Below, piece after piece: positions 43,817 to 51,894 of a DNA stretch of 64,000 nucleotides; the stretch's first letter is position 1, and each line of letters begins with the position of its first letter. The stretch spans positions 2,198,950-2,262,949 of the forward strand of contig NZ_LR594487.1 of the NCBI RefSeq assembly GCF_901686465.1, read 5' to 3'. The notes under the pieces are model-generated. The model was given only the letters and a program-made list of their open reading frames with translations. It was not told the origin of the DNA and ran no database searches. The DNA comes from Halorubrum sp. DM2 (GTDB taxonomy: Archaea; Halobacteriota; Halobacteria; Halobacteriales; Haloferacaceae). Position numbers and translations under genes: made by a program.

Positions 43817-44791
43817 CTACAGCCAGTCGGCGTCGGGATCGACCCGGCCGTCCGGCGTCTCGCCGTTGAGGACGGCCGCCACGTCGGCCGCGCCGCTCCG
43901 GTTCAGGTCGTCTTTCGCCTCCTCGCTGTACCACGCCGCGTGCGGCGTGATCACCGTGTCGTCGCGCCCGACGAGCGGGTCGTCCTCCGGCGGTTCCTCC
44001 GCAAGCACGTCGAGCCCGGCCGCCTTGATCTTGTCCGCCTCCAGCGCGTCGAGCAGGGCGTCGGCGTCGACCACCGGTCCGCGGCTCACGTTGACGAGGA
44101 CAGAGTCCTCGCTCAGCCGGCTCAGCGCGTCCGCGTCGACGATTCCCCGCGTCGCGTCCGTCAGGGGCGCGTAGACGCCGACGTGGTCGGCGCGGTCGAA
44201 CAGCTCCTCGAACTCGACCTTCTCGACGCCGTGCTCGGCCATCTCGTCGGCGTCGACGAACGGGTCGTACGCGACGAGGTCGGCGTCGAACCCGGAGAGC
44301 TGCTCGGCCGCCCGCCGCGCGATCGGGCCGAACGAGAGCAGGCCGATCGTCGACGCGCTCACGCGCCGGACCGGCGCGCCGGCCTCCCAGCTCCACCCGC
44401 CGTCGTCGACCGCGTCGTCGTACGGCTTCAGCGAGCGCAGACAGGCGAACAACAGCGAGACGGAGTGGGCTGCCACCTCCTCGGTGCAGTAGTCGGGAAC
44501 GCGGGTGACGGTGACGCCGCGCGCCGCCGCCGCCGCGACGTCGACGTTGTCAACGCCGACGGCCGAGCGGACGACGACGCTGAGGTCTACGGCGTCCAAC
44601 GCCGCCTCCGTGACCGGGGTGTTAATGTCGGTGACGACCGCGTCAGCGCCGGCGGCCGCCTCGATCAGCCGCTCGGTCGACCCCAGTTCCGCGACCTCGA
44701 CGTCGACGGGTTCGTCGACGGCGCTGGCGAGGACTTCACGATACGTCTCCGGGTCTATCATCGGGAACGCCGACAGCACGACTCTGGGCAT
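43817..44791 (-). CDS. D-2-hydroxyacid dehydrogenase (CtBP-like)
   Basis: This 324-residue NAD-dependent dehydrogenase has the substrate-domain opening AVVTDINTPVTEAALDAVDL, SAVGVDNVDVAAAAARGVTV, and EEVAAHSVSLLFACLRSLKP. The Rossmann motif is degenerate (LLSFGPIARRAAEQL instead of GxGxxG). The catalytic set is present: Arg in VNVSRGPVVDADALLDAL, Glu in LAEEPPEDDPL and His in VITPHAAWYSEEA. Relatives include the CtBP branch, where H-x-x-W-Y-S-E is typical. Substrate unknown. It is convergent with the upstream acidic protein gene. Confidence 0.9.
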   Translation of the reverse strand: MPRVVLSAFPMIDPETYREVLASAVDEPVDVEVAELGSTERLIEAAAGADAVVTDINTPVTEAALDAVDLSVVVRSAVGVDNVDVAAAAARGVTVTRVPDYCTEEVAAHSVSLLFACLRSLKPYDDAVDDGGWSWEAGAPVRRVSASTIGLLSFGPIARRAAEQLSGFDADLVAYDPFVDADEMAEHGVEKVEFEELFDRADHVGVYAPLTDATRGIVDADALSRLSEDSVLVNVSRGPVVDADALLDALEADKIKAAGLDVLAEEPPEDDPLVGRDDTVITPHAAWYSEEAKDDLNRSGAADVAAVLNGETPDGRVDPDADWL

Positions 44792-44931
44792 ACGCGACGC
44801 TTCTCAGCCGCCCCACTTGACGGCTGGCACTAACGCTGTCAGGCCGTCATACGTCCGTTTCGATCGTGAGGGACCGGGTCGATCCGCTCCGTTCCGATGG
44901 CTCTTTGCGGCCGCCGGCCGTATCGTGGGCC

Positions 44932-45237
44932 GTGAGCGACGAGCCATCGAAACCCCCGATGCTGGTCCTGCTGGAGTCGCTGTCGTTCTACCGCAACGTC
45001 AGGGTCGGGGCGGCGGTCGGCGCGCTGCTCGCGGTCCTGTTGTACCTCGTCCGCACCCTCGAACTGCTCGGTCCGGTGATCGACACGCGGGACTATCCGC
45101 TGTTCGGACCGGATGTCTGGTTCCTCCTCTTGGCGTTCGTGCTTGCGGCGACGTCGGCGCTGTCGGTCGCGATCGCTCTCACGGTCGCCGCGGCGGTCCG
45201 CGGCGCGCGGGAGACCGACGCGGAGCGTCCGGAGTAG
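44932..45237 (+). CDS. Small membrane protein (DUF7536-like)
   Basis: This 101-residue protein starts at a GTG at 44932; a longer in-frame start at 44866 would add a hydrophilic head with no family feel. Three hydrophobic stretches are visible: VGAAVGALLAVLLYLVRTLE, FLLLAFVLAATSALSVAIAL and the adjoining segment. From memory it resembles a haloarchaeal DUF7536 group. Function unknown. Confidence 0.65.
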   Translation: MSDEPSKPPMLVLLESLSFYRNVRVGAAVGALLAVLLYLVRTLELLGPVIDTRDYPLFGPDVWFLLLAFVLAATSALSVAIALTVAAAVRGARETDAERPE

Positions 45238-45330
45238 TCCGTCGGAACGTCCGGAGTGATCGACACGCGCCGCTCGTGACAGTCGGGAGGGGAGACGAAG
45301 AGACCGAACCGGGCGGTCGACGGTGACGCG

Positions 45331-45612
45331 TCAGTCGGCGGTACAGGAGGCTTCGCCCTCGTCGGCGGTGAACTCCTGTGCCGGCTCCGTGAGCTTGTAG
45401 AGGTTCTGTCTGGCGTCCGCGAAGTAGACGTCCTCGTCGACGACGCCGATGCCTTCCAGCCGTTCGAGCGCGTATCGGACGGTGCGCGCCGACAACATCG
45501 ACTCTTGGACGATCCCCTTCTGGGTCAGCGGTCCGTTGTATTCGAGCACCTTGAAGACGAGTTTGGCGCTCGGCGGGAGGTCGTCGAGGCCCTCCGTTTG
45601 GGTTCCTTCCAT
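45331..45612 (-). CDS. Small winged-helix (MarR/TrmB-like) regulator
   Basis: This 93-residue protein is essentially one winged helix: LPPSAKLVFKVLEYNGPLTQ, SMLSARTVRYALERLEGIGV (recognition helix) and a beta wing around DVYFADARQNLYKLT. It ends in an acidic tail with one Cys. From the ATG at 45612, a TATA-like ATTTATG lies about 28 bp upstream (about 45640), so expression is probably leaderless. Such single-domain regulators are very common in haloarchaea. Target unknown. Confidence 0.85.
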   Translation of the reverse strand: MEGTQTEGLDDLPPSAKLVFKVLEYNGPLTQKGIVQESMLSARTVRYALERLEGIGVVDEDVYFADARQNLYKLTEPAQEFTADEGEASCTAD

Positions 45613-45921
45613 CGTTACGATTCGAAACCGCACACGCTCATAAATGTTGATGGAGCATCCCCGCCAAAACGCCGTTTACCGGAGATATACGCCGCATTTT
45701 GCGTCGAAAACCAGCAATAAAGGCCGACTTTCACCCGCTGGACTGACCAGTCAGTCAGCGATTCGGCTCGCGCGCGCCTCGCCCGCGGCGGCACACACCC
45801 GACGGACGCACCGAATGGTGTCGCGTCCGAGCGAGCGGCGTCGCCTCCGGGTCGGACCGCCGCGACCCGGGACGACGGCCGGAACGAACGGTTTTTCACG
45901 GGCGCTCGCGGATCCGAAGGC
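45613..45921. other. Intergenic region with palindrome
   Basis: The 309-bp gap holds the promoter of the winged-helix gene (about 45640), an AT-richer part (AACCAGCAATAAAGG), and the palindrome at 45741-45756. The right part before the EMC6-like gene is GC-rich without a clear feature except CGGTTTTTCACG near 45890. No gene is supported. Confidence 0.6.
45741..45756. promoter_or_regulatory. 16-bp palindrome resembling a TetR-family operator
   Basis: GACTGACCAGTCAGTC has perfect 6-bp arms (GACTGA / TCAGTC) around CCAG. The TGACC-AGTCA style is typical of operators of TetR-type regulators in haloarchaea and actinobacteria. No TetR gene was found in the window, so a trans-acting regulator is required, or the site is a remnant. 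It is placed between divergent genes (winged helix; EMC6-like) about 180 bp before the latter. Confidence 0.35.
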
Positions 45922-46230
45922 ATGAGCGACGACTCGGGCCTGTCCGACCACGCCCGCGGCGTGGTCGTCACGACCATCTGCTGTCTCGCCGGTATCGCCG
46001 CCGGCCTCGTCTCGGCCGCCTACGTCGGGACCGACCCCGCCGCCGCCGCGAGCACCACCGCGGTCTTCGTGCTGGGGGCGTTCGTCATCGTCCAGTACCC
46101 GGTGTTCAAGGCGGTCGGCGTCGGCGACCTCGGCATCAAGGATAACCTCTACGTGGCGTTTCTCACGTTCACCCTCTGGTTCATCAGCTACACCGTGCTG
46201 CTGACGTCCGCGGTCGATCTGGGGGTCTGA
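45922..46230 (+). CDS. EMC6-like small membrane protein
   Basis: This 102-residue protein has three hydrophobic segments (TTICCLAGIAAGLVSAAYVG; TTAVFVLGAFVIVQYPVF; LYVAFLTFTLWFISYTVLLT). Its size, three-helix pattern and position upstream of ABCE1 fit the archaeal EMC6/Rab5-interacting-like family that may partner Oxa1-type insertases. The TGA at 46228-46230 is followed one base later by the ABCE1 ATG, so the two are co-transcribed, suggesting coupling of ribosome recycling and membrane insertion. Assignment is by pattern and context. Confidence 0.75.
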   Translation: MSDDSGLSDHARGVVVTTICCLAGIAAGLVSAAYVGTDPAAAASTTAVFVLGAFVIVQYPVFKAVGVGDLGIKDNLYVAFLTFTLWFISYTVLLTSAVDLGV

Positions 46231-46231
46231 G

Positions 46232-48052
46232 ATGGCCGACGACAGCATCGCGGTCGTGGACCTCGAACGGTGCCAGCCCGACCGCTGTAACTACGAGTGT
46301 ATGAAGGACTGCCCGCCCAACCGGACGGGCAAGGAGTGTATCACGAAGCGGGGCGAGGACGCCGAGGAGGGCGACCCCGATCAGATCCACATCTCCGAGG
46401 AGATCTGTCTCGGCGAGACCTGCGGCATCTGCGTCAACTCCTGTCCGTTCGACGCTATCGAGATCATCAACCTCCCCTCCGAACTCGACGACGATCCGGT
46501 CCACCGCTACGGCGACAACGCCTTCTCGCTGTACGGGCTCCCGACGCCCGAGCCGGGTAGCGTTACCGGCATCCTCGGGCCGAACGGGATCGGGAAGTCG
46601 ACCGCCGTCCACGCGCTCGCCGGCGAGATGGTCCCGAACCTTGGCGACCACGCGGCCGACGGCGACTGGGAGCGCGTGCTCGACCGCTTCCGCGGGACCG
46701 GGCTCCAGAACTACCTCGAATCGCTGAAGGAGGGCGAGGTGACCGTCGCGCGCAAGCCGCAGTACGTCGACCAGATCCCGAACCAGTTCGACGGGAACAC
46801 CCGGGAGCTGCTGGAGCGTACCGACGAGCGGGGCGCGCTCGACTCCCTCGTCGACCGGCTCAACATCCGACCGGTGATGGACCAGGACATCGACTCCATC
46901 TCCGGCGGCGAGCTCCAGCGCGTCGCCATCGCGGCGTGTCTCGCGCGCGACGCGGACTTCTACTTCCTCGACGAGATCACGCCGTACCTCGACATCGGCC
47001 AGCGGATGGTCGTCGCCCGCCTCATCCGCGAGCTGGCGGACGACGACACGGCCGACCGGTCGATGCTCGTCGTCGAACACGACCTCGCCATCCTTGATCT
47101 CTTAGCCGACACGCTCCACGTCGCGTACGGTGAGCCGGGCGCGTACGGGGTCATCACCGACCCGAAGTCGGTCCGAAACGGGATCAACGAGTACCTCAAA
47201 GGCTACCTCGACAACGAGAACATGCGGATCCGCCCGTCGGCGATCACCTTCGAGGAGCACGCGCCCCGCGTCGCCTCCCGGAGCGAGACGCTGATCGAGT
47301 ACCCCGACCTCACGAAGTCGTACGGCGACGGGGAGTTCGAGCTTCACGTCGAGGGCGGCGAGATCAACCGCTCCGAGGTGCTCGGCGTCGTCGGGCCGAA
47401 CGGGATCGGGAAGTCGACGCTCGCGAAGCTGTTCACCGGCGATCTGGAGCCGGACGAGGGCGAACTCGACTTCGCGCTCGACATCTCTTACAAGCCGCAG
47501 TACATCGACATCGACCAGCCGATGCGCGTCGACGCGTTCCTCGCCTCCATCACCGACGAGTTCGGCTCCTCCTACTGGAACACGGAGGTCGCCCAGCCGC
47601 TCCAGCTCGAACGCGTGATGGAGCAGAACCTCTCGGACCTGTCGGGCGGGGAGCGCCAACGCGTCGCCATCGCGGCGTGTCTCTCCGAGGACGCCGACCT
47701 CTACCTCCTCGACGAGCCCTCCGCGCACCTCGACGTGGAACAGCGCGTGCGGGCGACGACCGCGATCCGTCGGTACGCCGAGAACCACGACGCGACGGTG
47801 ATGGTCGTCGACCACGACATCTACATGATCGACCTGCTGGCCGACCGCCTGATGGTGTTCGACGGCGAGCCGGCCGAGCGCGGGCGCGCCGCGCCGCCAC
47901 AGGAGATGCGCGCCGGGATGAACGAGTTCCTCGCCGACCTCGACATCACCTTCCGCCGCGACGAGCGCACCGGCCGTCCCCGGATCAACAAGCCGGGGTC
48001 GCAGCTCGACAGCCAGCAGAAGCGCGACGGCGAGTACTACTACTCAGGCTGA
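46232..48052 (+). CDS. Ribosome recycling ATPase ABCE1 (Rli1)
   Basis: This 606-residue twin-ATPase splits ribosomes after termination. The N-terminal Fe-S domain has CQPDRCNYECMKDC and CLGETCGICVNSCPFDA, eight cysteines for two 4Fe-4S clusters. Two ABC domains follow, each with Walker A GPNGIGKST, signatures SGGELQRVAIA and SGGERQRVAIA, and Walker B segments DFYFLDEITPYLD and DLYLLDEPSAHLD. The hinge and length match archaeal ABCE1. It lies one base after the EMC6-like gene and precedes a conserved small gene. Essential in archaea. Confidence 0.98.
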   Translation: MADDSIAVVDLERCQPDRCNYECMKDCPPNRTGKECITKRGEDAEEGDPDQIHISEEICLGETCGICVNSCPFDAIEIINLPSELDDDPVHRYGDNAFSLYGLPTPEPGSVTGILGPNGIGKSTAVHALAGEMVPNLGDHAADGDWERVLDRFRGTGLQNYLESLKEGEVTVARKPQYVDQIPNQFDGNTRELLERTDERGALDSLVDRLNIRPVMDQDIDSISGGELQRVAIAACLARDADFYFLDEITPYLDIGQRMVVARLIRELADDDTADRSMLVVEHDLAILDLLADTLHVAYGEPGAYGVITDPKSVRNGINEYLKGYLDNENMRIRPSAITFEEHAPRVASRSETLIEYPDLTKSYGDGEFELHVEGGEINRSEVLGVVGPNGIGKSTLAKLFTGDLEPDEGELDFALDISYKPQYIDIDQPMRVDAFLASITDEFGSSYWNTEVAQPLQLERVMEQNLSDLSGGERQRVAIAACLSEDADLYLLDEPSAHLDVEQRVRATTAIRRYAENHDATVMVVDHDIYMIDLLADRLMVFDGEPAERGRAAPPQEMRAGMNEFLADLDITFRRDERTGRPRINKPGSQLDSQQKRDGEYYYSG

Positions 48053-48198
48053 GCCGGCCGCCTCCGTTTTCGACGCGCTCGTCGCAGATCCCGACCCGGA
48101 ATGGCGAGCGGGCATTTCCCCTCGCGCGACGGGGAACCCGCGGCGACCCGACCTGCGGTATCGAAGCGATTAAGCACGGAACCCGCGAACGTCGGGAC

Positions 48199-48465
48199 AT
48201 GCAACACCTCATCATTCGCGGCGACCCCGACATCCGGCGGGACGCGGTGATCGAGTACGACGGCGAGGAGCTGGTCTGTTTCGGTATCAACGTTCAGGGC
48301 GGCTGGCACGGCCCGGACGAGCCCCAGCTGTGGTGTACCGTCGGCACCGAAGACGAGCGCGAGGCGTACGACAAACGCGAGTACGTCCCGCACTGGCTCG
48401 ACGTCGACGCGGTCGACGCCGAGGAGATCGAAGTGCTGAGCGAGAAGGGTGCGCTGTCGGTATAA
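48199..48465 (+). CDS. Conserved small haloarchaeal protein (HAH_0734 family)
   Basis: This 88-residue protein (MQHLIIRGDPDIRRDAVIEY, then LVCFGINVQGGWHGPDEPQL and EREAYDKREYVPHWLDVDAV) is strongly conserved in haloarchaea; I recall NCBI naming it HAH_0734 family. Two cysteines (in LVCFG and LWCTV). The fold is unknown. The ATG at 48199 is preceded by AGCGATTAAGCACGG about 30 bp upstream, a TATA-like element. Its place behind ABCE1 is often kept, but function is unknown. Confidence 0.85.
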   Translation: MQHLIIRGDPDIRRDAVIEYDGEELVCFGINVQGGWHGPDEPQLWCTVGTEDEREAYDKREYVPHWLDVDAVDAEEIEVLSEKGALSV

Positions 48466-48507
48466 ACGCCCGCGAACGTCTCTCTTTCCGAGGTCGGTCC
48501 GCTCTTT

Positions 48508-49137
48508 CTACTCGTCCACCGGCGGGTCCGCCAGCCACGCCTCGATGGCACCGGCCATCGCGCCGCGGCGGTGGATCTCCCCCGCCTCGGGGTCGACGAC
48601 CGTGCTCTCGGTGCCGGGCGTCTCGCCCCCGTCGATCACGGCGGCGACTCCCCCTCGGATCCGGTCGGAGAGGTCGTCGAGACGCGTGACGCTGCCCGTC
48701 CCGGAGACGTTGGCGCTCGTCGCCGTGAGGGGGCCGGTCTCGGCGAGCAGATCGCGAGCGAGGTCGTGGTCCGGCACGCGGATCCCGACGCGGTCGCGCC
48801 CGGCGGTGAGCGCGTCCGGTACCCGGTCGCCGCGCTCGACGACGACGGTCACCGGACCGGGGAGGAACGCCCGCGCAAACGCGACGGCCAGCTCCGTCGG
48901 TCGGGTGTACCGGAGCGCGTCGTCGACGCTCGCGACGCCGAGGGAGAGGGGATTGTCGCGGTCGCGGCCCTTCAGTTCGAAGACGCGTCCGACGGCGGCG
49001 GCATCGAGCGCGTCAGCGCCGAGGCCGTACACCGTCTCGGTCGGATAGACGACGAGGTCGCCGCGGTCGACGGCGGCCGCCGCCGCGCGGAGTTCGTTGG
49101 ATCGGTCCGGGGGGTCGTCGCTCGTGTCGGCGGTCAC
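48508..49137 (-). CDS. L-threonylcarbamoyladenylate synthase (Sua5/YrdC)
   Basis: This enzyme makes threonylcarbamoyl-AMP from threonine, bicarbonate and ATP for the t6A modification of ANN-decoding tRNAs. From the GTG at 49137 the protein has about 209 residues: DLVVYPTETVYGLGADALDA, FELKGRDRDNPLSLGV (the K-x-R...S-x-N motif), GRDRVGIRVPDHDLARDLLA, and LTATSANVSGTGSV. It has only the YrdC domain, without the Sua5 C-terminal part. A frame extension to 49188 exists but lacks family sequence. It would work with the Kae1 complex. Confidence 0.92.
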   Translation of the reverse strand: MTADTSDDPPDRSNELRAAAAAVDRGDLVVYPTETVYGLGADALDAAAVGRVFELKGRDRDNPLSLGVASVDDALRYTRPTELAVAFARAFLPGPVTVVVERGDRVPDALTAGRDRVGIRVPDHDLARDLLAETGPLTATSANVSGTGSVTRLDDLSDRIRGGVAAVIDGGETPGTESTVVDPEAGEIHRRGAMAGAIEAWLADPPVDE

Positions 49138-49239
49138 GCGCGTTCGTTCGGCTCCGAGTTGAAAAAGGGTGACGCGTGTGGGCCTCACGAACCGGTCGAC
49201 GGAATCGCTGACCGAGAGGTCGATGAGATCAGTGACCGA

Positions 49240-49749
49240 TCAGTCGACGAGGTCGGCGACCGCGTCGTCTATCGCCTCGGCGTCGGGGAACGCGGGGTGT
49301 TCGTCCGCGACCCACGCGTACTCGACGGTGCGGTCGGAATCGAGGAGGAACACGGCCGGTCGGCTCTCCGTGATACCGGTTATGCCGTCGATGTCGTGGG
49401 CGAGCCCGTACTCCTCGATGACGCCCGCGGCCGGGTCCGAGAACACCCGGACGCCGTCACCGCGGTCGGCGAGCAGGCGCTTGTGGGCGTACGGCGTCGA
49501 GATTGAGACGCCGAGGACGTCCACGTCGTCGGCCCAGCCGTGGTCGTCGACCGTGTTGTAGAGGTACGTCCCCTGGAAGGCCCCGTCCATGGGGTGGAAA
49601 AGCAGGAGCGTCGGCCCGTCGACGACGTCGGCGAGCGCGCGGTCCTCCCAGTACTCGTCGTTCACGAGCGGCCGGACGAAGTCCGGTGCCGTGTCGCCCT
49701 CGGCGACGTGGTCGGTCTCGGGCAGGGAGACGACGTCGAAGTCGGGCAT
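49240..49749 (-). CDS. Peroxiredoxin/redoxin-fold protein without cysteine
   Basis: This 169-residue thioredoxin-fold protein starts at the ATG at 49749. It has the AhpC/TSA-like order: GDTAPDFVRPLVNDEYWEDR, LLLFHPMDGAFQGTYLYNTV (where peroxiredoxins carry the catalytic P-x-x-x-T-x-x-C), VLGVSISTPYAHKRLLADRG and AVFLLDSDRTVEYAWVADEH. There is no cysteine anywhere, so ordinary peroxidase chemistry is excluded. It is directly downstream of, and one base from, a glutaredoxin-like gene, so both are expressed together. The function is unknown; a structural or binding role is likely. Confidence 0.8.
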   Translation of the reverse strand: MPDFDVVSLPETDHVAEGDTAPDFVRPLVNDEYWEDRALADVVDGPTLLLFHPMDGAFQGTYLYNTVDDHGWADDVDVLGVSISTPYAHKRLLADRGDGVRVFSDPAAGVIEEYGLAHDIDGITGITESRPAVFLLDSDRTVEYAWVADEHPAFPDAEAIDDAVADLVD

Positions 49750-49750
49750 C

Positions 49751-50011
49751 TCAGGCACCTCCCTCGCCGTACGTTCCGTTGAGGTACTCTACGATGTTCG
49801 CGCTCTCCGACATCGTCACGCCGGTCTCGCGGTCGACGATCGCCGGGACGCTCCGCGCGCCGGAGACGCGCTTGACGACGTTGCGCTCGGAATGCATCGG
49901 CTCGACGTACCGGGAGCGGTACTCCACGTCGAGTTCGTTCAGCGTCCGGACCACGCGCTCGCAGAACGGACACGCCTGGAGCCGGTACAGGGTGATCTGT
50001 GGCTCGCTCAT
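49751..50011 (-). CDS. Glutaredoxin-like protein
   Basis: This 86-residue thioredoxin-fold protein has the redox motif ACPFCERVVRTLNELDVEYR (CPFC, residues 14-17), the cis-proline segment ARSVPAIVDRETG and GVTMSESANIVEYLNGTYG near the end. It resembles glutaredoxin/GST N-terminal domains, which reduce disulfides with low molecular weight thiols; haloarchaea use gamma-glutamylcysteine. The TGA lies one base from the ATG of the cysteine-free redoxin gene. Coupled expression suggests they act together. Confidence 0.88.
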   Translation of the reverse strand: MSEPQITLYRLQACPFCERVVRTLNELDVEYRSRYVEPMHSERNVVKRVSGARSVPAIVDRETGVTMSESANIVEYLNGTYGEGGA

Positions 50012-50175
50012 GCGCCTCGATTCGCCCGCGGGACGGGTAATCGTGTCGGCAGCGGCACCCTCGGCGCGCGTTCGTGCGGACGGCCGACGGGGTGCGCGCC
50101 TCGCCGACGATCGGGCGGCGTCGAGGATAGCCGAAGGGAACGCTTTAATCGCGGGGCGACGGATGACAAACGAAC

Positions 50176-51600
50176 ATGGGCTTGTCGTCCAGCGCAGCGG
50201 TGGTTGACCTCCTTCAGATACCGATGCCGGGCGAGAGCGTCATCACAGCGCTCGGGGCCGTCGCGATCCTCCTTTTAGTCGGGCTCTCGGCGTTCTTCTC
50301 CTCGTCCGAGATCGCGATGTTCTCGCTGCCGCAACACCGGATCGACAGCCTCGTCGACGAGGGGGTGACGGGCGCGAAGACGATCCGCGACATGAAACAG
50401 AACCCCCACCGGCTGCTGGTGACGATCCTCGTCGGCAACAACATCGTCAACGTGGCGATGACCTCCATCGCGACCGCACTGTTCGGGATCTACCTCTCGG
50501 GCGGGCAGGCCGTGCTGGCGACGACGTTCGGGATCACGACGCTCGTGCTGATCTTCGGCGAGAGCGCGCCGAAGTCGTACGCCGTCGAGAACACCGAGTC
50601 GTGGGCGCTCCGGATCGCTCGCCCGCTGAAGCTCTCCGAGTACGCGTTGTACCCGCTCGTCGTCCTCTTCGATTACATCGTCAAGGGGGTCAACAGCATC
50701 ATCGGCGGCTCGGCGGCGATCGAGTCCACCTACGTCACCCGCGACGAGATCCAGGACATCATCGAGACCGGGGAACGGGAGGGGGTCATCGAGGAGGAGG
50801 AACGCGAGATGCTCGACCGCATCTTCCGATTTAACAACACCATCGCGAAGGAGGTGATGACGCCCCGGCTCGACGTCACCGCGGTCGCGAAAGAGGACTC
50901 CGTCGAGGAGGCGATCGAGACGTGTATTCAGGCCGACCACGAGCGCGTCCCCGTCTACGAGGGGAACCTCGACAACATCATCGGCGTGGTCACGGTCCGC
51001 GACCTGGTCCGCGAGCTGCGCTACTCCGAGGGGCAGCCCTCCTTGGAGCGCGTCGTCAAGCCAACGCTTCACGTCCCCGAGTCGAAGAACGCCGACGAGC
51101 TGCTCGCGGAGATGCAGGACAACCGCCTCCAGATGGTGACGGTTATCGACGAGTTCGGCACCACCGAGGGGATTATCACCCTCGAAGACATGGTCGAGGA
51201 GATCGTCGGCGAAATCTTAGAGGGCGACGAGGAGGCCCCGGTGGAGTTCCTCGAAGAGAACGTCGCGGTCGTCCAAGGCGAGGTGAACATCGACGAGGTC
51301 AACGAGATCCTCGGGATCGACCTCCCCGAGGGCGAGGAGTTCGAGACGCTCGCCGGCTTCGTGTTCAACCGCGCCGGGCGGCTCGTTCAGGAGGGCGAGG
51401 AGATCGAGTTCGACGAGATCCGGATCCGCATCGAGCGCGTCGACAACACGCGGATCATGTCCGCGCGCGTGACCGTCCTCGACGGGGCTCCCGCCGCGGA
51501 GGACTCGGGTGCGCCGGTCGAGGCCGCCGATTCGACAGCGGAGGGTGGGACGGTGGAGGCGGACGGCGACGGCACCCCCGCGCGGAACAACGGAGAATAA
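50176..51600 (+). CDS. CNNM/CorC family transporter (DUF21 + CBS + CorC_HlyC)
   Basis: This 474-residue protein begins with three to four membrane segments of the DUF21 domain (ALGAVAILLLVGLSAFFSSS). A CBS pair follows (EVMTPRLDVTAVAKEDSVEE and LLAEMQDNRLQMVTVIDEFG, with TTEGIITLEDMVEEIVGEIL). The CorC_HlyC domain (NVAVVQGEVNIDEVNEILGI) and an acidic tail end it. Family members export or import Mg2+ or Co2+. In haloarchaea they are often annotated hemolysin. The start is ATG at 50176 after a TATA-like CTTTAATCG. Confidence 0.93.
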   Translation: MGLSSSAAVVDLLQIPMPGESVITALGAVAILLLVGLSAFFSSSEIAMFSLPQHRIDSLVDEGVTGAKTIRDMKQNPHRLLVTILVGNNIVNVAMTSIATALFGIYLSGGQAVLATTFGITTLVLIFGESAPKSYAVENTESWALRIARPLKLSEYALYPLVVLFDYIVKGVNSIIGGSAAIESTYVTRDEIQDIIETGEREGVIEEEEREMLDRIFRFNNTIAKEVMTPRLDVTAVAKEDSVEEAIETCIQADHERVPVYEGNLDNIIGVVTVRDLVRELRYSEGQPSLERVVKPTLHVPESKNADELLAEMQDNRLQMVTVIDEFGTTEGIITLEDMVEEIVGEILEGDEEAPVEFLEENVAVVQGEVNIDEVNEILGIDLPEGEEFETLAGFVFNRAGRLVQEGEEIEFDEIRIRIERVDNTRIMSARVTVLDGAPAAEDSGAPVEAADSTAEGGTVEADGDGTPARNNGE

Positions 51601-51894
51601 GACGCGGTCGGTGACGGTTTTGGAGACTGAGCGATTGTTTGTCAGTAGGCGCTGGCGCTCTACCGGTCGTGACCGGGACAGCACTTAATCGCTGCTTCGA
51701 TGTGGCGATCGGCGACCGCGTCGTCCGTTTCGTCAGCCGACCCAAGCAGTGTGGCAACTTGCCGAACACATTTCGGTCTAGTTTGAGTGTTAATAGTATC
51801 ATCCTCGCTCAGCGGACGCTATTTAATATAGCAACCTGAACACCGCCGATAATTGAGTGACAACCGTTATTCTCGATAACGTGCTATCCATACT
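51601..51894. other. Promoter region of the KaiC operon
   Basis: This 294-bp AT-richer stretch contains TTGAGTGTTAATAG, CTATTTAATATAG (around 51819-51831) and near the start the inverted repeat GTTAT-tctcg-ATAAC at 51866-51880. No gene is seen. Confidence 0.6.
51866..51880. promoter_or_regulatory. Short inverted repeat before the KaiC-like gene
   Basis: GTTAT and ATAAC are 5-bp arms around a 5-bp spacer, centred about 22 bp before the ATG at 51895. Position fits an operator overlapping the transcription start. Only five base pairs per arm, so chance is possible. Confidence 0.3.
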
